From assembly GCF_030160015.1 (NCBI RefSeq), contig NZ_BSNN01000002.1, positions 806,001 to 870,000 on the forward strand: DNA of 64,000 nucleotides. The letters are read 5' to 3'. This DNA comes from Amylibacter marinus (GTDB taxonomy: Bacteria > Pseudomonadota > Alphaproteobacteria > Rhodobacterales > Rhodobacteraceae). Every line of letters starts with the position of its first letter. Positions within the stretch are counted from its first letter, which is position 1. The notes beneath the pieces were generated by a model. It was not told the origin of the DNA and ran no database searches. It saw nothing but the letters and a program-made list of their open reading frames with translations. A program made the position numbers and the translations under genes. This document shows positions 28,395 to 37,667 of the stretch, one piece after another.

Positions 28395-29323
28395 GTTTTC
28401 GCTCCTAAAGTAGAGGTAAATTTGCGCTGTTCGTAGGCGGTACAGATCACTGCACAAGAGGCCATTTCCTTGGCAAAAACCGGCGCGATTGGGTTTTGTG
28501 CCTGTCCACTACGCACAAGTGTGATAAAATCTGCCATAGCATTTTGGAACATCTGCTGGCGATCAATGGATAGATCCAACTGCTGAGCGCCATTATCACG
28601 CTGGATTGTGTAGCGATCATTAGCAAAATCAAATGTGATATTCTGATCCTGCCCGAACAACACCATCCGCCGTGTGCTGATCGGATTTATGTAATCCATC
28701 GCCACAACCCCCTGCGCGGTATCAGAGGTCAACGATAGCTGGCTGGAAAAATCAACACCCGGATAAGCACCATGGCCAACGGCACTGACACCTTGCACTG
28801 TTAGTGGCCCTAAAACCACCTGTGCCATATCGATTTCGTGGCATAAATCCAGCAAAACGCCCCCGCCCTCTGGTTTGGCGGCATAGCTATCCTCAAAGCG
28901 CCAGTTCTGCCGCCATTGAGTGACATCATGGCCGATCTCAAAACAAAAGCGGTAGACCAGTGCATGATCTTGGGCCGCAAGATACTGAACCGCAGGGTGA
29001 TAGCGCATCATATAGCCGACGAAACTGCGCCGCCCCAAATCCCCTAAGAGCGCCTCAATTTCCATCAAGTCCGAAGAGCGAAAGGCCACTGGTTTTTCGA
29101 TATACACGGGGATGTCGTGACGTGCTGCTAGTTCTATCACCGGAATGCGCATCTGGGTTTCTGTACAGATAATCGCGGCTTCTACACCCTCGCCAAAAAC
29201 CGCCTCGACCCCCGACAGCCCCGCCGCGCGCATCGAGATCAGCTGAACCTGCTCGCCCAGCACATCTAAATTATGTGCGTGGCGCTGGCCAATGGCCCCT
29301 GATCCAATTACCGCGATGCTCAT
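28391..29323 (-). CDS. Gfo/Idh/MocA family oxidoreductase
   Basis: 310 residues. The N-terminal Rossmann motif is IGSGAIGQRHAHNL, the conserved EKP block is YIEKPVAFRSS, and the substrate domain has GVLLDLCHEIDMAQ. Members act on sugars and sugar acids with NAD(P). In nonulosonate loci such enzymes (for example PtmF-type) sit near the CMP-sugar synthetase. It overlaps both operon neighbours by 4 bp (ATGA). Its specific role is inferred from context only. Confidence 0.82.
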   Translation of the reverse strand: MSIAVIGSGAIGQRHAHNLDVLGEQVQLISMRAAGLSGVEAVFGEGVEAAIICTETQMRIPVIELAARHDIPVYIEKPVAFRSSDLMEIEALLGDLGRRSFVGYMMRYHPAVQYLAAQDHALVYRFCFEIGHDVTQWRQNWRFEDSYAAKPEGGGVLLDLCHEIDMAQVVLGPLTVQGVSAVGHGAYPGVDFSSQLSLTSDTAQGVVAMDYINPISTRRMVLFGQDQNITFDFANDRYTIQRDNGAQQLDLSIDRQQMFQNAMADFITLVRSGQAQNPIAPVFAKEMASCAVICTAYEQRKFTSTLGAKT

Positions 29324-30717
29324 TTGAATACATCCTTCATTTTCGCACCATGGCGTTGATATCCAGCGCGTACCAGCATGTCAGGCAAATGGGCTACAGC
29401 CTTGGCCCCGCCCCCTTCGTGGGCCTGAAAAAACGCCGCCGCTTTGGCAGACATGTGATCGCGATCTTTAAGCTCATACAGGCGTTCATATAGGCGTTCA
29501 GCCAGTTCATCAGCACTTGCCACCTGTGCCAAAACCCCTGCCTGTAGGGCCTCTTGCGCTGGATATTCAATTGACCAAGTCACTGGTCCCACGAACACAG
29601 GTTTGGCCAAGGCCAAGGGTTCAATGATGTTATGCGCGCCGCTATCCAAAAAACCACCCCCCACGATGGCAGCATGGCATAGATCCAAATAGAAATACAT
29701 CTCGCCAAGGCTATCCCCAAGCAAAACATCGGTTTGCGATTGAACCGGTGTGATCATGTTTAGGTTTTCATCAAATAGATCACAGCGGCGTTCGACCCGT
29801 TGCCCCTGTTCAATCAGCAATTCATAACACTCTTCAAAGCGCTCGGGTGCCCGTGGCACGTAGATAAATAGTGGCAACGGATTACCGGCCTTTCGGGCGC
29901 GTGCCTGAATCTGCTCTATGGCCTGTAGATAGATTGCATCCTCGCCCACCACCACACTGGCCAATGTCACCACTGGGCGTGCGCCCAACACACCAAGGCG
30001 GGTTAAGGCCGCGCTGGCATCCAGCAGATGCGGCGCGATGGGTTGATCAAATCGGGTCTCGCCCATGATTTCAACATTGCTGGCCCCAAATGCACGAAAC
30101 CGCGCCTCTTGGATTTCGGATTTAGCCAAAACCCCCGCATAGCCCGCAATCAAATCTCCGCGCGCGCCTAATATCCGCCCGCTGTCACGCTTGAAGCTGT
30201 GCTCGGGATACTGGGAATTACACAAGAACAGCGCCACACCTGCGCGGCGTGCGGAAAAGACCATCTGCGGCCATAACTCGACCTCCATCACCAACCCAAG
30301 GTTAGGCTTAAACGCCCTGAAAAACCGTGCATAACACCAATGATATTCCGCAGGCGCATAAACCACGGCCAAATCACCCGCCGTGATCGCGCCTTCGAAC
30401 ATCCGCATCGTTTCGCGCCGACCGGCTGGGGTAAAATTGCTGACCACCACGCGCTGACCTCGATCAAGGAAGGCCTGAATGATCGGCGCCGCAGAACGCA
30501 ACTCGCCCAATGAAACAGCGTGAACCCACAAGTCGGCATTTAGATTCTGCCGATAAAAGCCAAACCTTTCACCCAAGAATTGCGTGTACAGGCGATCCTT
30601 TCGCCCTCGCAAAAACAGATAGATCAACGCGAATGGCAGGCCAAGCAGCCAGAACAGCTTGTAGGGCAGCATGGCACAGCGCAGACGCAAAGACGGGAAG
30701 TTTTTCTCAGACGGCAT
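29320..30717 (-). CDS. GT30 (WaaA/KdtA-like) glycosyltransferase in the nonulosonate operon
   Basis: 465 residues. An N-terminal membrane helix (LFWLLGLPFALIYLFLRGRK) is followed by the GT30 catalytic-base region WVHAVSLGELRSAAPI (Glu in SLGE), and by late blocks VLLGDSLGEMYFYLDLCHAA and GAHNIIEPLALAKPVFVGP. WaaA normally moves Kdo from CMP-Kdo to lipid A. This copy lies within the CMP-nonulosonate operon, and a second GT30 lies at 33.0 kb, so this one may use CMP-nonulosonate; that is inference. A later ATG at 30672 is an alternative start. Confidence 0.82.
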   Translation of the reverse strand: MPSEKNFPSLRLRCAMLPYKLFWLLGLPFALIYLFLRGRKDRLYTQFLGERFGFYRQNLNADLWVHAVSLGELRSAAPIIQAFLDRGQRVVVSNFTPAGRRETMRMFEGAITAGDLAVVYAPAEYHWCYARFFRAFKPNLGLVMEVELWPQMVFSARRAGVALFLCNSQYPEHSFKRDSGRILGARGDLIAGYAGVLAKSEIQEARFRAFGASNVEIMGETRFDQPIAPHLLDASAALTRLGVLGARPVVTLASVVVGEDAIYLQAIEQIQARARKAGNPLPLFIYVPRAPERFEECYELLIEQGQRVERRCDLFDENLNMITPVQSQTDVLLGDSLGEMYFYLDLCHAAIVGGGFLDSGAHNIIEPLALAKPVFVGPVTWSIEYPAQEALQAGVLAQVASADELAERLYERLYELKDRDHMSAKAAAFFQAHEGGGAKAVAHLPDMLVRAGYQRHGAKMKDVFK

Positions 30718-30728
30718 CGCGCGTAGCC

Positions 30729-31859
30729 CTAGGTGTTCTTGTCATAATCAACAAAGGTTTTCTGCATATCTGCTTCCCAAAACTTAGGTTGATTGATCAC
30801 CTCTACAAAGCGTTTTGCGGTGCTGCCCGCACCAAAGCTTTGATCCCGCTCAAACCGCCGCCCCCAAGATTGTTTAAAAAAACCTGCGATGGTTTCATGA
30901 TCATTTGCAGCTGCTGCAGTGATTGATTTGGCCTGTGAACGATTGGTCTGGCGCGATCCAATATCCAAACTGGCAATCCCCAGAAAGGGCGCCTCTCGCA
31001 CGCCAGCACTAGAATTACCGATCAGGGCCTGCGCATTGCGCAACAGTTCTGAAAAATAGGCAAATCGCATAGAGGGTATACGTTTGAACCGCTGGGGTGA
31101 TAACCCTTCTAGCACCGCAAAAATATCAACCGAGCCAGGGTCATTGTTTGGCGAAATGACCACAAAGTTTTTGCCGCTTTTGTCCAGATTGTCAAACAAA
31201 TCCCTGGCCTGTGCGCCCATGGTTGCGGCCTCGGATGTGACAGGGTGGAACAGCACCACACCATATTCATCAAAGGGAATTTCATAGTGATCAAGGACGG
31301 TTTGAATATCCAGCCCCGTGGGCACCCCGTGGGTATCCAGCTCTGGCGAGCCAAGCACATAGATCGAGCTCTCGGGCTCGCCCAGAACCTGCACCCGCTC
31401 TTTGGCTTGGTCAGAACTGACGAAATGATAGGTGGCCAATTTAGTGTTACAATGGCGGAATACCTCGTCGATGGTTCCGGATACCTCGCCCCCCTCGATA
31501 TGCGCAAAACGCACATAATTTGTGGCACAAACCAACGAACAGGCCAAAGCCTCGATCCGATCCCCATGCACCACGACCAAATCATGGGGGTTCTCTTTCA
31601 GAAAATCCGAAAACCCCAAAATAGTTTTAGACAGAATCAAATCTTGGGGGTCGCCTTCGACTTGGTTGGTAAATTCGATCAAGCCCACGCCAGAAACGCG
31701 AGAGACCTCGATCTTGGTCAGCCCATAGCGTTCCATCATGTGCATGCCCGTGATGAAAAACGACACATCATGCCCCGCATCCCGCGCCGCAATAGCCAGG
31801 GGCTCGATTTTACCGAAATCCGCGCGGGTTCCAGTGACGAATACAATACGCTTTCTCAT
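30729..31859 (-). CDS. neuC: UDP-GlcNAc 2-epimerase, hydrolysing (NeuC/LegG family)
   Basis: 376 residues. Family blocks: VFVTGTRADFGKIEPLA, LVVVHGDRIEALA, RFAHIEGGEVSGTIDE and ALIGNSSAGVREAPFLG. It hydrolyses and epimerises a UDP-HexNAc to ManNAc (sialic acid) or a dideoxy analogue (legionaminic acid). LegB/LegC/LegH-type genes are not nearby, so the exact sugar is open. It overlaps neuB by 4 bp and precedes the GT30 gene by 11 bp. Confidence 0.87.
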   Translation of the reverse strand: MRKRIVFVTGTRADFGKIEPLAIAARDAGHDVSFFITGMHMMERYGLTKIEVSRVSGVGLIEFTNQVEGDPQDLILSKTILGFSDFLKENPHDLVVVHGDRIEALACSLVCATNYVRFAHIEGGEVSGTIDEVFRHCNTKLATYHFVSSDQAKERVQVLGEPESSIYVLGSPELDTHGVPTGLDIQTVLDHYEIPFDEYGVVLFHPVTSEAATMGAQARDLFDNLDKSGKNFVVISPNNDPGSVDIFAVLEGLSPQRFKRIPSMRFAYFSELLRNAQALIGNSSAGVREAPFLGIASLDIGSRQTNRSQAKSITAAAANDHETIAGFFKQSWGRRFERDQSFGAGSTAKRFVEVINQPKFWEADMQKTFVDYDKNT

Positions 31860-32890
31860 TGATCTTCGAAATCCGACCAGCGCAATTGTTGATTAAAAGT
31901 CACCGCATGTTTCAATGTCTTGCCGACAACCTGATCAAATTCAAACCCCGCAATTTCGCCCGACCCCGGGCGGCGCGCCCAAATATCAGCCTCAGTGATT
32001 ACCTGACCTGCCGGCAGATCACGATCCGCCACCACAGACCCACGAGCAAAGCGATACACGTCTTCCTCCGGGCCGGTACGTTTTTTTGCGTTGTGCAAGG
32101 CCGTGTGTATATCGCGCGATTTCTGCACCATCACCGCCAGTTCTGCGGGATCCATTGAGCAAATGATATCGGGGCCATCGCGTTCCATCGTATCGGTATA
32201 GTGGCGTTCCAAAATACAGGCCCCCAGCGCTACAGAGGCCAAGGCCATTTCAGGCCCAATCGAATGGTCAGAAAATCCGACAACCGCATTGGGGAAGGCA
32301 TTTTGCAAATCAACCACCCCTTGCAAGGATACGATTTCAGGCGGCGAGGGGTAAAGATTGGTGCATTCCAGCAGCGCATATTCAATGCCCGCCGCATCCA
32401 GGATTTCAACCGATGCCCGCACAGTTTCGATGGTTTGCATCCCCGTAGACATGATCACAGGTTTGCCAAAACTGGCGATATGCCGGATCAGGGGCAGGTT
32501 ATCCGCCTCGCCCGAGCCAATTTTAAACGCAGGCACATTAATGTCATTTAGAAAATCCGCCGCTGCACGCGAGAACGGAGTAGAGATATATATCATCCCC
32601 AGCTCTTCTACATAGGCCTTTAGTGCGATCTCGTCTTCCTGTGACAATGCACAACGCTCCATCACCTCCCAGATCGAAACATCCGCATTGGGTGGGAAAA
32701 TTTGACGGGCTTCCTCGGTCATTTCATCAGAAACGATATGGGTCTGATGCTTGATCATCTCGCATCCAGATTCGGCGGCCAAGCGGGCCATTTCCTTGGC
32801 TACGGCCAGATCACCGCCATGGTTAATACCAATTTCAGCGATAACCAATGGGGGGTGTTGAGATGAAATTTCGCGCCCTGCAATTTTCAT
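31856..32890 (-). CDS. neuB: Nonulosonic acid synthase (NeuB/LegI family)
   Basis: 344 residues from the ATG of MKIAGREIS, with AGGCAG upstream; in-frame starts further up give a non-family tail. The TIM-barrel domain begins PLVIAEIGINHGGDLAVAKE and contains KIGSGEADNLPLI and GFSDHSIGPEMALA. The C-terminal SAF (antifreeze-like) domain begins near ARGSVVADRDLPAGQ. It condenses phosphoenolpyruvate with ManNAc or an analogue. It heads the seven-gene operon; the 112 bp to the divergent waaA should hold its promoter. Confidence 0.88.
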   Translation of the reverse strand: MKIAGREISSQHPPLVIAEIGINHGGDLAVAKEMARLAAESGCEMIKHQTHIVSDEMTEEARQIFPPNADVSIWEVMERCALSQEDEIALKAYVEELGMIYISTPFSRAAADFLNDINVPAFKIGSGEADNLPLIRHIASFGKPVIMSTGMQTIETVRASVEILDAAGIEYALLECTNLYPSPPEIVSLQGVVDLQNAFPNAVVGFSDHSIGPEMALASVALGACILERHYTDTMERDGPDIICSMDPAELAVMVQKSRDIHTALHNAKKRTGPEEDVYRFARGSVVADRDLPAGQVITEADIWARRPGSGEIAGFEFDQVVGKTLKHAVTFNQQLRWSDFEDQ

Positions 32891-33002
32891 ATTACTGCCT
32901 TTGTTTTTCTCTGTTTTAGCGGCGAAATCACCCATGCGCAATTCATGTTCGGTTTTTTGTCCATTTCCCAAGCGCAACGAATTGCGTTAGACATCGATAG
33001 AA

Positions 33003-34295
33003 TTGTTAACCCCCTCAACCCCAAGGCGCTACCCATTGTTCGCATCGACTTTCTCTCCGCTGCTTGGCCTCTATTTAGCCCTATCGCACTGCATGGCCCC
33101 CGTGGCATCGCGCCACCTGCAAAAACGCCTAGCTAAGGGTAAAGAAGACCCAGATCGCCTACAGGAAAAACTGGGATTTGCCAGCCACATGCGCCCACAG
33201 GGGCGGCTGATTTGGATGCATGCGGTGGGGGTGGGCGAGGTGCTCGCTTTGCCTGCATTGATCACCCGAATGTCCCAGCTAGATCCCGCGGCGCATTTTT
33301 TGATCACCACCTCGGTTAGAAATGCCGCCACCGCGCTGGCGGATAATCTGCCGCCACGCAGTGTGCATCAGTATTTACCGCTGGATTGCATGCCATTTGT
33401 TACACGCTTTTTGGATCACTGGAAACCAGATCTATCGATCTGGGCCGAACGCGATATCTGGCCGGCGATGATCCATCAATGCCACAGGCGTGCCATTCCG
33501 CTGGCCATTGTAAACGGGCGGATGGATCAGAAATCCTTTGCCTCTAAGGCGCGCTTAAAATCACTGTTTCGTGCGGTTTATGCGCGTTTCGATCTCATTT
33601 CGGTACAAGATACGATCAGCCATACGAATTTTGAGACCCTAACCCCCAAGGGCACGGATATTCAGATTACAGGTTCGCTAAAGGCCAGCGCCCCTGCCCT
33701 ACATCTTGATAAAGAGAAGCTTCACATATGGCGCAGACATCTCGGGGATCGGCCCGTTTGGGTGGCCGCTTCAACCCATCCAAACGAAGAGATGTTCTGT
33801 ATTGAGGCCCACCAAGAGTACCGCAAGTTCGCGCCAGACGCTGCATTGATCATCGCCCCCAGAGATCCCGCCCGCGCGCACCATATCGCCGCCGATACCC
33901 ACCTCAGCAACAGTCTGATCCAAGAGGCCCTACCCAGCCAAAGCGCTAGCATCTATATTGAAACCGAAATCGGTAATATGGGCCTGTGGTATGATCTGGC
34001 CGCTGCGGGGTTTATTGGCGGGTCAATCGCAGATATTGGCGGGCATAACCCCTATGAACCCGCACGCCTAGCATGTGCCATTATCCACGGCCCGAATACC
34101 TATAATTTTGCTGATGATTACGCTCGCTTTCATCAGGCCAAGGCTGCCATTGAAATCACCACCCCCAGTGCGTTGGCACAGGCTCTTCTGGCCCCAAAGC
34201 ATCCAACCGATACCGCTCAAAAATTGGCCACAACCCCGCACCCTGAATTAGAAGGGCTGGCACGAAATTTGCTGGCATTGATTGCCCCTGAATAG
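33003..34295 (+). CDS. waaA: 3-deoxy-D-manno-octulosonic acid transferase (WaaA, GT30)
   Basis: About 430 residues. The GT30 base lies in LIWMHAVGVGEVLALPAL (Glu in VGE), with WAERDIWPAMIHQC and the CMP-sugar site region GGSIADIGGHNPYEPARLAC. The N-terminal segment STFSPLLGLYLALSH is the membrane anchor. The start is uncertain: the first in-frame codon is TTG at 33003, and no ATG precedes the conserved part. It is likely the true Kdo transferase, as it matches the length and style of alphaproteobacterial WaaA. It diverges from neuB. Confidence 0.82.
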   Translation: MLTPSTPRRYPLFASTFSPLLGLYLALSHCMAPVASRHLQKRLAKGKEDPDRLQEKLGFASHMRPQGRLIWMHAVGVGEVLALPALITRMSQLDPAAHFLITTSVRNAATALADNLPPRSVHQYLPLDCMPFVTRFLDHWKPDLSIWAERDIWPAMIHQCHRRAIPLAIVNGRMDQKSFASKARLKSLFRAVYARFDLISVQDTISHTNFETLTPKGTDIQITGSLKASAPALHLDKEKLHIWRRHLGDRPVWVAASTHPNEEMFCIEAHQEYRKFAPDAALIIAPRDPARAHHIAADTHLSNSLIQEALPSQSASIYIETEIGNMGLWYDLAAAGFIGGSIADIGGHNPYEPARLACAIIHGPNTYNFADDYARFHQAKAAIEITTPSALAQALLAPKHPTDTAQKLATTPHPELEGLARNLLALIAPE

Positions 34296-34360
34296 GAAAA
34301 TAGCGCTGGACACAGGCTACTGATTTGGCGCAGCATTCTGAAAAAATCAGCGAGCATTAC

Positions 34361-35563
34361 ATGGAAAGTTCAGCCCAGAATAAAACCTATGATGTGGTCA
34401 TCGTTGGGGGTGCCATTATGGGCTCGTCGGTTGCATGGTTTCTGACCCATAACCCAGATTTCAATGGATCGATTTTGGTAATTGAATGCGATCCCACCTA
34501 TGAATTCGCATCCACCAGCCACACAAACAGTTGCATGCGTCAACAATTCTCAACCCCCGTTAACGTAAAAATATCGCAATATTGTGCCGAGTTTATCCAG
34601 CAATTCCCAGAAATCGCACGCGATAGCCGTATCCCCAAACTTTCGGTGCAGAACTTTGGCTATCTGTATTTGGCCAACACACCAGAATTTGCCACGCATT
34701 TGCAAAACAATCAGATGATGCAGGCACAGCTGGGTGCTGGCACCCGTACATTAGACCAAGAGGCCCTGCGCCGCGCCTATCCCTTTATGAATGTCGAGGA
34801 TATTATTTGCGCCAATTACAATAATCTGAATGAGGGTTACTTCGACGGCAACGCCCTGTTTCAATGGTGGAAACGTTTGGCAATTGCCGGTGGGGCGGAA
34901 TATATTTGCAACAAGGTTGTGGGGATTACCACCGCCCCGGATCGCGCATCGGTTCAGCATATTGCCCTTAACAGTGGCGAAACGATCAGCTGTGGTACGC
35001 TGATAAATGCCGCAGGCCCACGTGCCGCGCAACTGGCGCAGATGGCAGGGCTAAATCTGCCGGTTGAACCGCACAAGCGCCACACCTATGTTTTTGCGGC
35101 TGAAAATCCGCTGGGGGAGGTTCTGCCCCTTACGATAGACCCGAATGGCATGCATGTGCGCTCGGATGGCGACTATTACATGGCCGGATGTACCCCTGAC
35201 ATCGATCCCGCCGTGGCCTATGATGATTTCGCCGAGGATCATGATCTGTGGATGGATAAGCTGTGGCCCAGCTTGGCCAACCGCATTCCGGAATTTGAAC
35301 GGATCAAGGTGATGCACTCTTGGGTTGGGCATTACGCGGTGAATACATTTGATCGCAATGCTATTATTGGCGCCGATACCACTGTAAAAAATATGTTTTA
35401 TATCAACGGATTTTCAGGCCATGGCCTGCAACAGGCCCCTGCAATGGGGCGCGCATTATCCGAGCTGATTACCTATGGTGGGTTTCAGACCCTAGACCTT
35501 GGCGCGCTGGGACCACAGCGCCTATTGGATGGCCGCGCAAAAAACGAAACAGCCCTAATTTAG
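34361..35563 (+). CDS. FAD-dependent oxidoreductase (DAO/FOXRED1-like)
   Basis: 400 residues. The N-terminal dinucleotide motif is DVVIVGGAIMGSSVAWFL and the C-terminal FAD block is NMFYINGFSGHGLQQAPAMG. HTNSCMRQQF near residue 60 is typical of the sarcosine/glycine-oxidase-like DAO family. It likely oxidises an N-methyl or D-amino acid; the substrate is unknown. The ATG at 34361 is preferred to a TTG at 34325. The setting with amino-acid catabolic genes downstream fits that role. Confidence 0.8.
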   Translation: MESSAQNKTYDVVIVGGAIMGSSVAWFLTHNPDFNGSILVIECDPTYEFASTSHTNSCMRQQFSTPVNVKISQYCAEFIQQFPEIARDSRIPKLSVQNFGYLYLANTPEFATHLQNNQMMQAQLGAGTRTLDQEALRRAYPFMNVEDIICANYNNLNEGYFDGNALFQWWKRLAIAGGAEYICNKVVGITTAPDRASVQHIALNSGETISCGTLINAAGPRAAQLAQMAGLNLPVEPHKRHTYVFAAENPLGEVLPLTIDPNGMHVRSDGDYYMAGCTPDIDPAVAYDDFAEDHDLWMDKLWPSLANRIPEFERIKVMHSWVGHYAVNTFDRNAIIGADTTVKNMFYINGFSGHGLQQAPAMGRALSELITYGGFQTLDLGALGPQRLLDGRAKNETALI

Positions 35564-35782
35564 TTGGTTTTGAATTCTTGTACGGCTTTGGGCGTAGACG
35601 CCCTGCCCCCGCAGGTTTTACCATCGAAACGTTTCGCCCCTTTGGGGGCAGCGGCTCTGGGTAGTGTTTGATACGGGGCAACAGGTTTGTATGCGCATTT
35701 TCCGCGCTGGGGGCCGTTTTTTGGTTTCCACAATCGCCTAAACTGCCTAGGCTCTGGCCAAGCAGTAACAGGACAGAGAATT

Positions 35783-36655
35783 ATGGTAAAAGTTGCATTT
35801 TTAGGATTGGGTGTGATGGGGTATCCGATGGCTGGCCATTTGGCAGCCGCAGGGCACAAGGTCACGGTGTATAACCGCACGCCCTCCAAGGCAGAAGCGT
35901 GGGCCAAATCCCACTCAGGAAATGCCGCTGAAACCCCACAAAAGGCCGTACAGGACGCAGATTTTGTAATGGCCTGTGTGGGAAATGACGATGACCTGCG
36001 CGCCATTTGTTTGGGCGATGATGGAGCCTTTGCGGGTATGAAAGAGGGCAGCGTATTCGTAGATCACACCACTGTATCGGCCAAGGTAACTACAGAGCTA
36101 TATGCAACCGCCGCTGATCAAGCCATTGCCTTTGTCGATGCGCCGGTATCCGGTGGCCAAGCAGGGGCAGAAAACGGCGCACTATCGGTAATGTGCGGCG
36201 GGACTCAATCCGCCTATGATCAGGCTGAACCGATTATCGCAGCCTATGCCAAAATATGCCGCCGCATTGGGGATAGCACTGCAGGTCAAGTGACCAAAAT
36301 GTGTAACCAAATCGCCATTGCAGGCTTGGTTCAAGGTCTATCCGAGGCCTTGCATTTTGCCCAGAAAGCCGGCCTTGACGGGCGCGACGTAGTCGAGGTG
36401 ATCAGCCAAGGTGCCGCGGGTAGTTGGCAAATGGAGAATCGATTTGCAACCATGCTCGAAGATCAATTTGATCACGGGTTTGCTGTGGATTGGATGCGCA
36501 AGGATCTAAATATCTGCCTTTCAACCGCTGATGATATCGGCGCCAGCCTGCCCGTTACCGCCCTAGTAGACCAATTTTACAAAGATGTGCAAAAAATGGG
36601 TGGTGGCCGCTGGGATACCTCATCTCTGCTAAAACGTCTGACCAGCGCGGGATAA
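35783..36655 (+). CDS. NAD(P)-dependent beta-hydroxyacid dehydrogenase (HIBADH family)
   Basis: 290 residues from ATG 35783 (GGACAGAG upstream). The cofactor motif is FLGLGVMGYPMAGHL, the substrate motif DAPVSGGQAGAENG and the catalytic lysine VTKMCNQI. The family includes 3-hydroxyisobutyrate, tartronate semialdehyde and succinic semialdehyde reductases. A second member lies at 41.6-42.4 kb. The 219-bp gap before this gene shows no other gene. TSUP follows after 7 bp, so the two are probably one operon. Confidence 0.85.
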   Translation: MVKVAFLGLGVMGYPMAGHLAAAGHKVTVYNRTPSKAEAWAKSHSGNAAETPQKAVQDADFVMACVGNDDDLRAICLGDDGAFAGMKEGSVFVDHTTVSAKVTTELYATAADQAIAFVDAPVSGGQAGAENGALSVMCGGTQSAYDQAEPIIAAYAKICRRIGDSTAGQVTKMCNQIAIAGLVQGLSEALHFAQKAGLDGRDVVEVISQGAAGSWQMENRFATMLEDQFDHGFAVDWMRKDLNICLSTADDIGASLPVTALVDQFYKDVQKMGGGRWDTSSLLKRLTSAG

Positions 36656-36662
36656 CACGGCA

Positions 36663-37412
36663 ATGCCCCCTGATATCACCCTTGTGGTTGCGGCTGCGTC
36701 TTTTTTCCTGGCTGGCGCCATCAAGGGGTTAGTCGGCTTGGGCCTGCCCAGCGCGGCCATTGCCTTTATGTTAATTGCTATCGAGCCTCGCACCGCGATT
36801 GCCTTGGTGATTTTCCCAATGCTCGGCACAAATGTTTGGCAGAGCTACCGAGCCGGTGAATTTTTACGTACCGCAAGGCGTTATTGGGTGTTTGCTGTCA
36901 TTTTGTTTTGCTGTGTTGGGGCTACTTCCTATCTCACCCGCGATATCCCGGATCGCGGTTTGATCGTTGTGTTGGGCATTGGGATATTGATTTTTGTTGT
37001 GGCCTCTTGGCGCGATTTGGTGCCGCCCATTCCGGCTCGGTATGATCGCCATGCACAGGTAGGCTTTTCATTGTTTGCTGGGCTGATCGGTGGGATGACT
37101 GCTGGTTGGGGGCCACCTATGGCGATGTATCTAACCAGCGCGCGCGTCAAGAAAGATGAATTCATTCGCGCCACAGGGTTTCTAATACTTGCAGGCAGTT
37201 TCCCACTGCTAATCAGCTATACCACGATTGGTTTCATGCAGGGTGATCTGGCGTTGGTGTCGATGGCCATGGTCATCCCTACTATACTAGGATTTAGCAT
37301 TGGTGAAAAAATCCGCACCCGCCTATCGGCTGCACAATTTCACAATGCGATCCTGTGCCTGTTTGCACTGCTGGCGCTGAATATGTTCCGCCGCGCGATT
37401 TGGTATGTGTAA
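36663..37412 (+). CDS. TSUP family transporter (TauE/SafE-like sulfite/organosulfonate exporter)
   Basis: 249 residues, about eight hydrophobic helices. The family start ASFFLAGAIKGLVGLGLPSA and the mid-repeat GLIGGMTAGWGPPMAMYLTS are the two conserved TSUP copies. It is an inner-membrane carrier for sulfite, sulfoacetate or other small anions; the substrate is unknown here. It is cotranscribed behind a beta-hydroxyacid dehydrogenase, which may hint at an organic acid. Confidence 0.83.
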   Translation: MPPDITLVVAAASFFLAGAIKGLVGLGLPSAAIAFMLIAIEPRTAIALVIFPMLGTNVWQSYRAGEFLRTARRYWVFAVILFCCVGATSYLTRDIPDRGLIVVLGIGILIFVVASWRDLVPPIPARYDRHAQVGFSLFAGLIGGMTAGWGPPMAMYLTSARVKKDEFIRATGFLILAGSFPLLISYTTIGFMQGDLALVSMAMVIPTILGFSIGEKIRTRLSAAQFHNAILCLFALLALNMFRRAIWYV

Positions 37413-37438
37413 GAGATAGCTATTGCTTTAGTGCAAAG

Positions 37439-37513
37439 TGGTGCCCGGGGGCGGATTTGAACCACCGACACGAGGATTTTCAATCCACTGCTCTACCCCT
37501 GAGCTACCCGGGC
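37439..37513 (-). tRNA. tRNA-Phe (anticodon GAA)
   Basis: A cloverleaf on the minus strand. The acceptor GCCCGGG pairs with CCCGGGC, the D-arm holds GTAGCTCAGGGGTAGAGC, the anticodon loop is TTGAAAA, and the T-arm has GGTTCAAATCC. The 3' CCA is encoded (37439-37441). The following gap to 37667 holds nothing else that I can identify. Confidence 0.97.
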
Positions 37514-37667
37514 ACGGGTTCGACAATGTAGATCACTGTCTTGGGTTGGGGCGTTTTAGGATAGGCAACAGATGCTGGCAAGAGGGAATATGCAGGATTT
37601 CCCATTAATTCTGCATTTGCGATAAACTCCACCATATTCCAATATAATCAGCGCTCCCGATCGGGGG

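Noticed and set aside
27408-31585. Several frames opposite or out of phase within the nonulosonate operon
   Set aside because: All are shadows of the seven clear genes, with no family similarity or start signals.
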